Positions 20,675 through 23,341 of a stretch of 23,341 nt of DNA are shown here, one piece after another. The notes under the pieces are model-generated. The model was not told the DNA's origin and ran no database searches. It saw only the letters and a list, made by a program, of their open reading frames with translations. Both the position numbers and the translations under genes were made by a program. This DNA is from Reclinomonas americana ATCC 50394 (taxonomy: Eukaryota; Jakobida; Jakobea; Jakobida), in NCBI GenBank assembly GCA_048213135.1, contig PS015360.1:137880-161220 (forward strand), given 5' to 3'. Numbering within the stretch: the stretch's first letter is position 1; each line of letters begins with the position of its first letter.

Positions 20675-21486
20675 CTACTGCACCACTCCACCCTCCTTGA
20701 ACTCGGGCACCAAGAAGTCGCCGTGGCGATCGGCGAACGGCATGTAGAACTTGATCTCGTTCTCATGATACCACTCGACCGCGCAGCCCATGGCCGCCCC
20801 GCTCTGCACCATTGCCTATGTGCACGCAAAGGCCGTGAGACAAGGTACAACGCGCACGGAAGAGTGAGAAACCAATACCTTGTGCATCGCCGGGTACGCA
20901 CGACGGACAGCCAGCAGAATCGAGGGCAGACCAAACAGGAAGCGCTTGCGGAAGGGGAACTGGGTGTGCACCGCCGGCACATCAGGCAAGTGGATGATGC
21001 GGTAGCCGTTGGCGTGGAGCTCTTGCAACACGGCGCTGTCGGCGAGTGCCTCCTCACTCATGCGGAGACCGACAGCGTAGCGGCAACGGTCAGGATCGTT
21101 GGTGGTCGGATCGTCGTAGTACACACCGAGGCATTCGGTGTTGCGCAACAGAGGGCCGCACTTGTTGGCGACCTGTGCTGCGACGTGAGTGGTAGGAATG
21201 CAAGTGTGATTGATCGATCATGCATGCGTGCGTGCGTGCGCAACTCGAACAGCGTCGGAGAACAGCACGTACGCCTTCTTGTAGTTGCCGATGGTGCTGG
21301 TGTAAGCCAGAGTGACGCCTGGGAACGTGCCAGAGTCGGCCTTGACGCTGGTGAACACGCCAAGCCAAGACAACACATTCACCACCACCAGCGCGACAAG
21401 AGTCTGTGCACATGTGTCATGAGAGACGTATTGGAGCGGCAAAGGAAGAGATGCAAGAGAGACGTAACGAGGATGATCAGCAGCAT
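20675..21486 (-). CDS. TEX264-like ER membrane protein, 201 aa, without the long C-terminal tail
   Basis: Four exons join in phase 0: 21486-21469, 21403-21251, 21172-20879 and 20815-20675, ending in TAG. Residues 1-22 form a membrane segment (MLLIILTLVALVVVNVLSWL), matching the single N-terminal anchor of TEX264. The lumen-free GyrI-like domain is recognised from GVYYDDPTTNDPDRCRYAVG, VRRAYPAM, then EIKFYMPFADRHGDFLVPE. All three have clear counterparts in animal TEX264 (YYDNP...DKCR.AVG; RRVHPAL; GDFYVPE). TEX264 is an ER-phagy receptor that binds Atg8-family proteins through an LIR in a long disordered C-terminal tail. Here the protein ends 11 residues after the DFLVP motif, so that tail is absent. 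The first exon is only 18 nt long, and gap 4 begins 13 bp upstream of the start. Confidence 0.85.
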
Positions 21487-21499
21487 CTCTGCTCTCTGA

Positions 21500-22439
21500 N
21501 NNNNNNNNNNNNNNNNNNNNNNNNNNNNNNNNNNNNNNNNNNNNNNNNNNNNNNNNNNNNNNNNNNNNNNNNNNNNNNNNNNNNNNNNNNNNNNNNNNNN
21601 NNNNNNNNNNNNNNNNNNNNNNNNNNNNNNNNNNNNNNNNNNNNNNNNNNNNNNNNNNNNNNNNNNNNNNNNNNNNNNNNNNNNNNNNNNNNNNNNNNNN
21701 NNNNNNNNNNNNNNNNNNNNNNNNNNNNNNNNNNNNNNNNNNNNNNNNNNNNNNNNNNNNNNNNNNNNNNNNNNNNNNNNNNNNNNNNNNNNNNNNNNNN
21801 NNNNNNNNNNNNNNNNNNNNNNNNNNNNNNNNNNNNNNNNNNNNNNNNNNNNNNNNNNNNNNNNNNNNNNNNNNNNNNNNNNNNNNNNNNNNNNNNNNNN
21901 NNNNNNNNNNNNNNNNNNNNNNNNNNNNNNNNNNNNNNNNNNNNNNNNNNNNNNNNNNNNNNNNNNNNNNNNNNNNNNNNNNNNNNNNNNNNNNNNNNNN
22001 NNNNNNNNNNNNNNNNNNNNNNNNNNNNNNNNNNNNNNNNNNNNNNNNNNNNNNNNNNNNNNNNNNNNNNNNNNNNNNNNNNNNNNNNNNNNNNNNNNNN
22101 NNNNNNNNNNNNNNNNNNNNNNNNNNNNNNNNNNNNNNNNNNNNNNNNNNNNNNNNNNNNNNNNNNNNNNNNNNNNNNNNNNNNNNNNNNNNNNNNNNNN
22201 NNNNNNNNNNNNNNNNNNNNNNNNNNNNNNNNNNNNNNNNNNNNNNNNNNNNNNNNNNNNNNNNNNNNNNNNNNNNNNNNNNNNNNNNNNNNNNNNNNNN
22301 NNNNNNNNNNNNNNNNNNNNNNNNNNNNNNNNNNNNNNNNNNNNNNNNNNNNNNNNNNNNNNNNNNNNNNNNNNNNNNNNNNNNNNNNNNNNNNNNNNNN
22401 NNNNNNNNNNNNNNNNNNNNNNNNNNNNNNNNNNNNNNN
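21500..22439. other. Assembly gap 4 (940 N)
   Basis: The gap lies immediately upstream of the TEX264-like start codon, so the promoter of that gene is missing. The start of the next gene to the right, if there is one, or its 3' part may also be hidden here. Confidence 0.95.
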
Positions 22440-23256
22440 GGTATGCGTCAGTCCCGTCTGGTGACTTCACCCCGCACAAGCACACATGGACGATTCTCTC
22501 ACCGCGTTGGCGATGACCACATGCACACGTGAAGCATACAGTTGCGTGCTTCACGGTGCTTGGTGTGGGCAGGTATGCGCGCACGGCTCCATGTGCACAC
22601 CGCCCACCCGGAGGAGGGCAGAGTGCACCATCGGCCACTGGCGGGGACGTGCTTGCAGTCCAGGAGAACTGCAAGCTGGGTACTTGGACAACACCTCCTC
22701 GCGTCAAAGCGTCAAACACACCGAATCAGATAGCCAGAGCGACAGAGAGGAGACAGAAGAGGTAGGAAACGAAAAAAAGAACAAATTTAAAAAAAGCTCC
22801 GCGGCACGTAGAATGGCACACAGCGCAGTTGAATCTACAGATCACGCATGTAAAAAACAAAACGCCTGACCTGGTTCGGCGCCGGCCTTCAACACGGCCT
22901 CGCGATCGGCAGCTGGCGGTTGACAAAATGTGAGTGCTGGTGTTTGATTCCATCTCTCGCATGCACTAACTGCAAGGGTGATATCCCACAATAGCGTGCA
23001 ACGAGAGCCGAGCGGCCTTTTGCAAGGAGTGAGAAATGTGCGCGACATGAACACATGCACATGTGCAAGAAGCGCGACGCGAGCCGACACAGGGAAAGGA
23101 AGAGATCGGGGAGCACTGACGGCCGGAAGAAGCCAACGGTGACTGTGCACGCAACACAAAAGACACAACAGCACAACAAGGGTCCATCGCTGCAAGTGTA
23201 TCTATTCGACTGTCACTCGCGATTGTACACACGACCGAGGGTGAAGGTGGACACAG

Positions 23257-23258
<2 letters not shown>
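22440..23258. other. Right-end segment with at most one doubtful minus-strand exon
   Basis: On the minus strand, TTTGTCAACCGCCAG at about 22931-22917 is a fair acceptor. It is followed by an open stretch reading ADREAVLKAGAEP and then a GTCAGG donor near 22870. A second open stretch with an acceptor lies near 22680-22500, but three frames are possible and none is convincing. The plus-strand frame 22486-22869 has no coding character that I trust. I recognise no family. Confidence 0.25.

Positions 23259-23341
<83 letters not shown>
23259..23341. repeat. Compound microsatellite (GA)n(GT)n at the right edge
   Basis: About 36 bp of GA passes without interruption into about 47 bp of GT and reaches the end of the window. 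The arrangement matches the GA-to-CA junction beside gap 1. Confidence 0.9.

Noticed and set aside
22486-22869. 127-codon plus-strand frame at the right end
   Set aside because: Composition is unbiased, no domain or signal is seen, and a minus-strand exon candidate overlaps it.

Overview
The window is nuclear DNA from a gene-dense, intron-rich eukaryote, most likely a unicellular protist. The evidence is many short spliceosomal introns (about 55-110 nt), eukaryote-only families (a VAP/MSP-domain ER protein, a TEX264-like ER protein, a long MORN-repeat protein, EF-hand proteins, a secreted EGF-repeat protein), intergenic spaces often under 200 bp, and microsatellites of GA, CA and TTCG in introns and spacers. 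Nothing here fixes the species. I found no rRNA, tRNA, transposon, CRISPR or prokaryotic signal. Four runs of N (6285-6551, 9199-9642, 16060-16420, 21500-22439) interrupt the sequence, and at least three of them cut genes.

Layout from left to right. Three minus-strand genes lie head to tail: an EF-hand protein running off the left edge (1-573), a 106-residue two-exon protein (670-1048), and a large multi-exon protein with an N-terminal ubiquitin-like/FERM-F1-like fold (about 1223-5441). A 478-bp divergent promoter region (5442-5919) separates these from a plus-strand EF-hand gene that begins at 5920 and disappears into gap 1. From the other side a minus-strand VAP-family gene (start 8779) runs into the same gap. 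After an exon-free spacer with gap 2 come two plus-strand genes: a roughly 1,750-residue secreted multidomain protein (10325-16618; signal peptide, beta-rich modules, H-type-lectin-like modules, 23 EGF-like repeats, BNR/Asp-box repeats) and a 935-residue MORN-repeat protein (16777-20610; 13 exons whose phases all agree). The latter converges, with only 64 bp between stop codons, on a compact minus-strand TEX264-like gene (20675-21486). The last 0.9 kb after gap 4 holds at most one doubtful exon and a long compound microsatellite.

There is no operon-like logic. Membrane-contact and ER themes (VAP, TEX264), calcium binding (two EF-hand genes) and membrane/cytoskeleton scaffolding (MORN, FERM-like) recur, but I see no evidence that the genes form a pathway. 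The most unusual signal is in the introns: at least eight in five exon-verified contexts start with GTTGCG, seven of them GTTGCGT, always after a non-G exon base. A CTGAC branch-site-like motif also recurs about 10-35 nt before the acceptor. Exon boundaries were worked out by hand from reading-frame continuity and splice signals; no homology search was possible.
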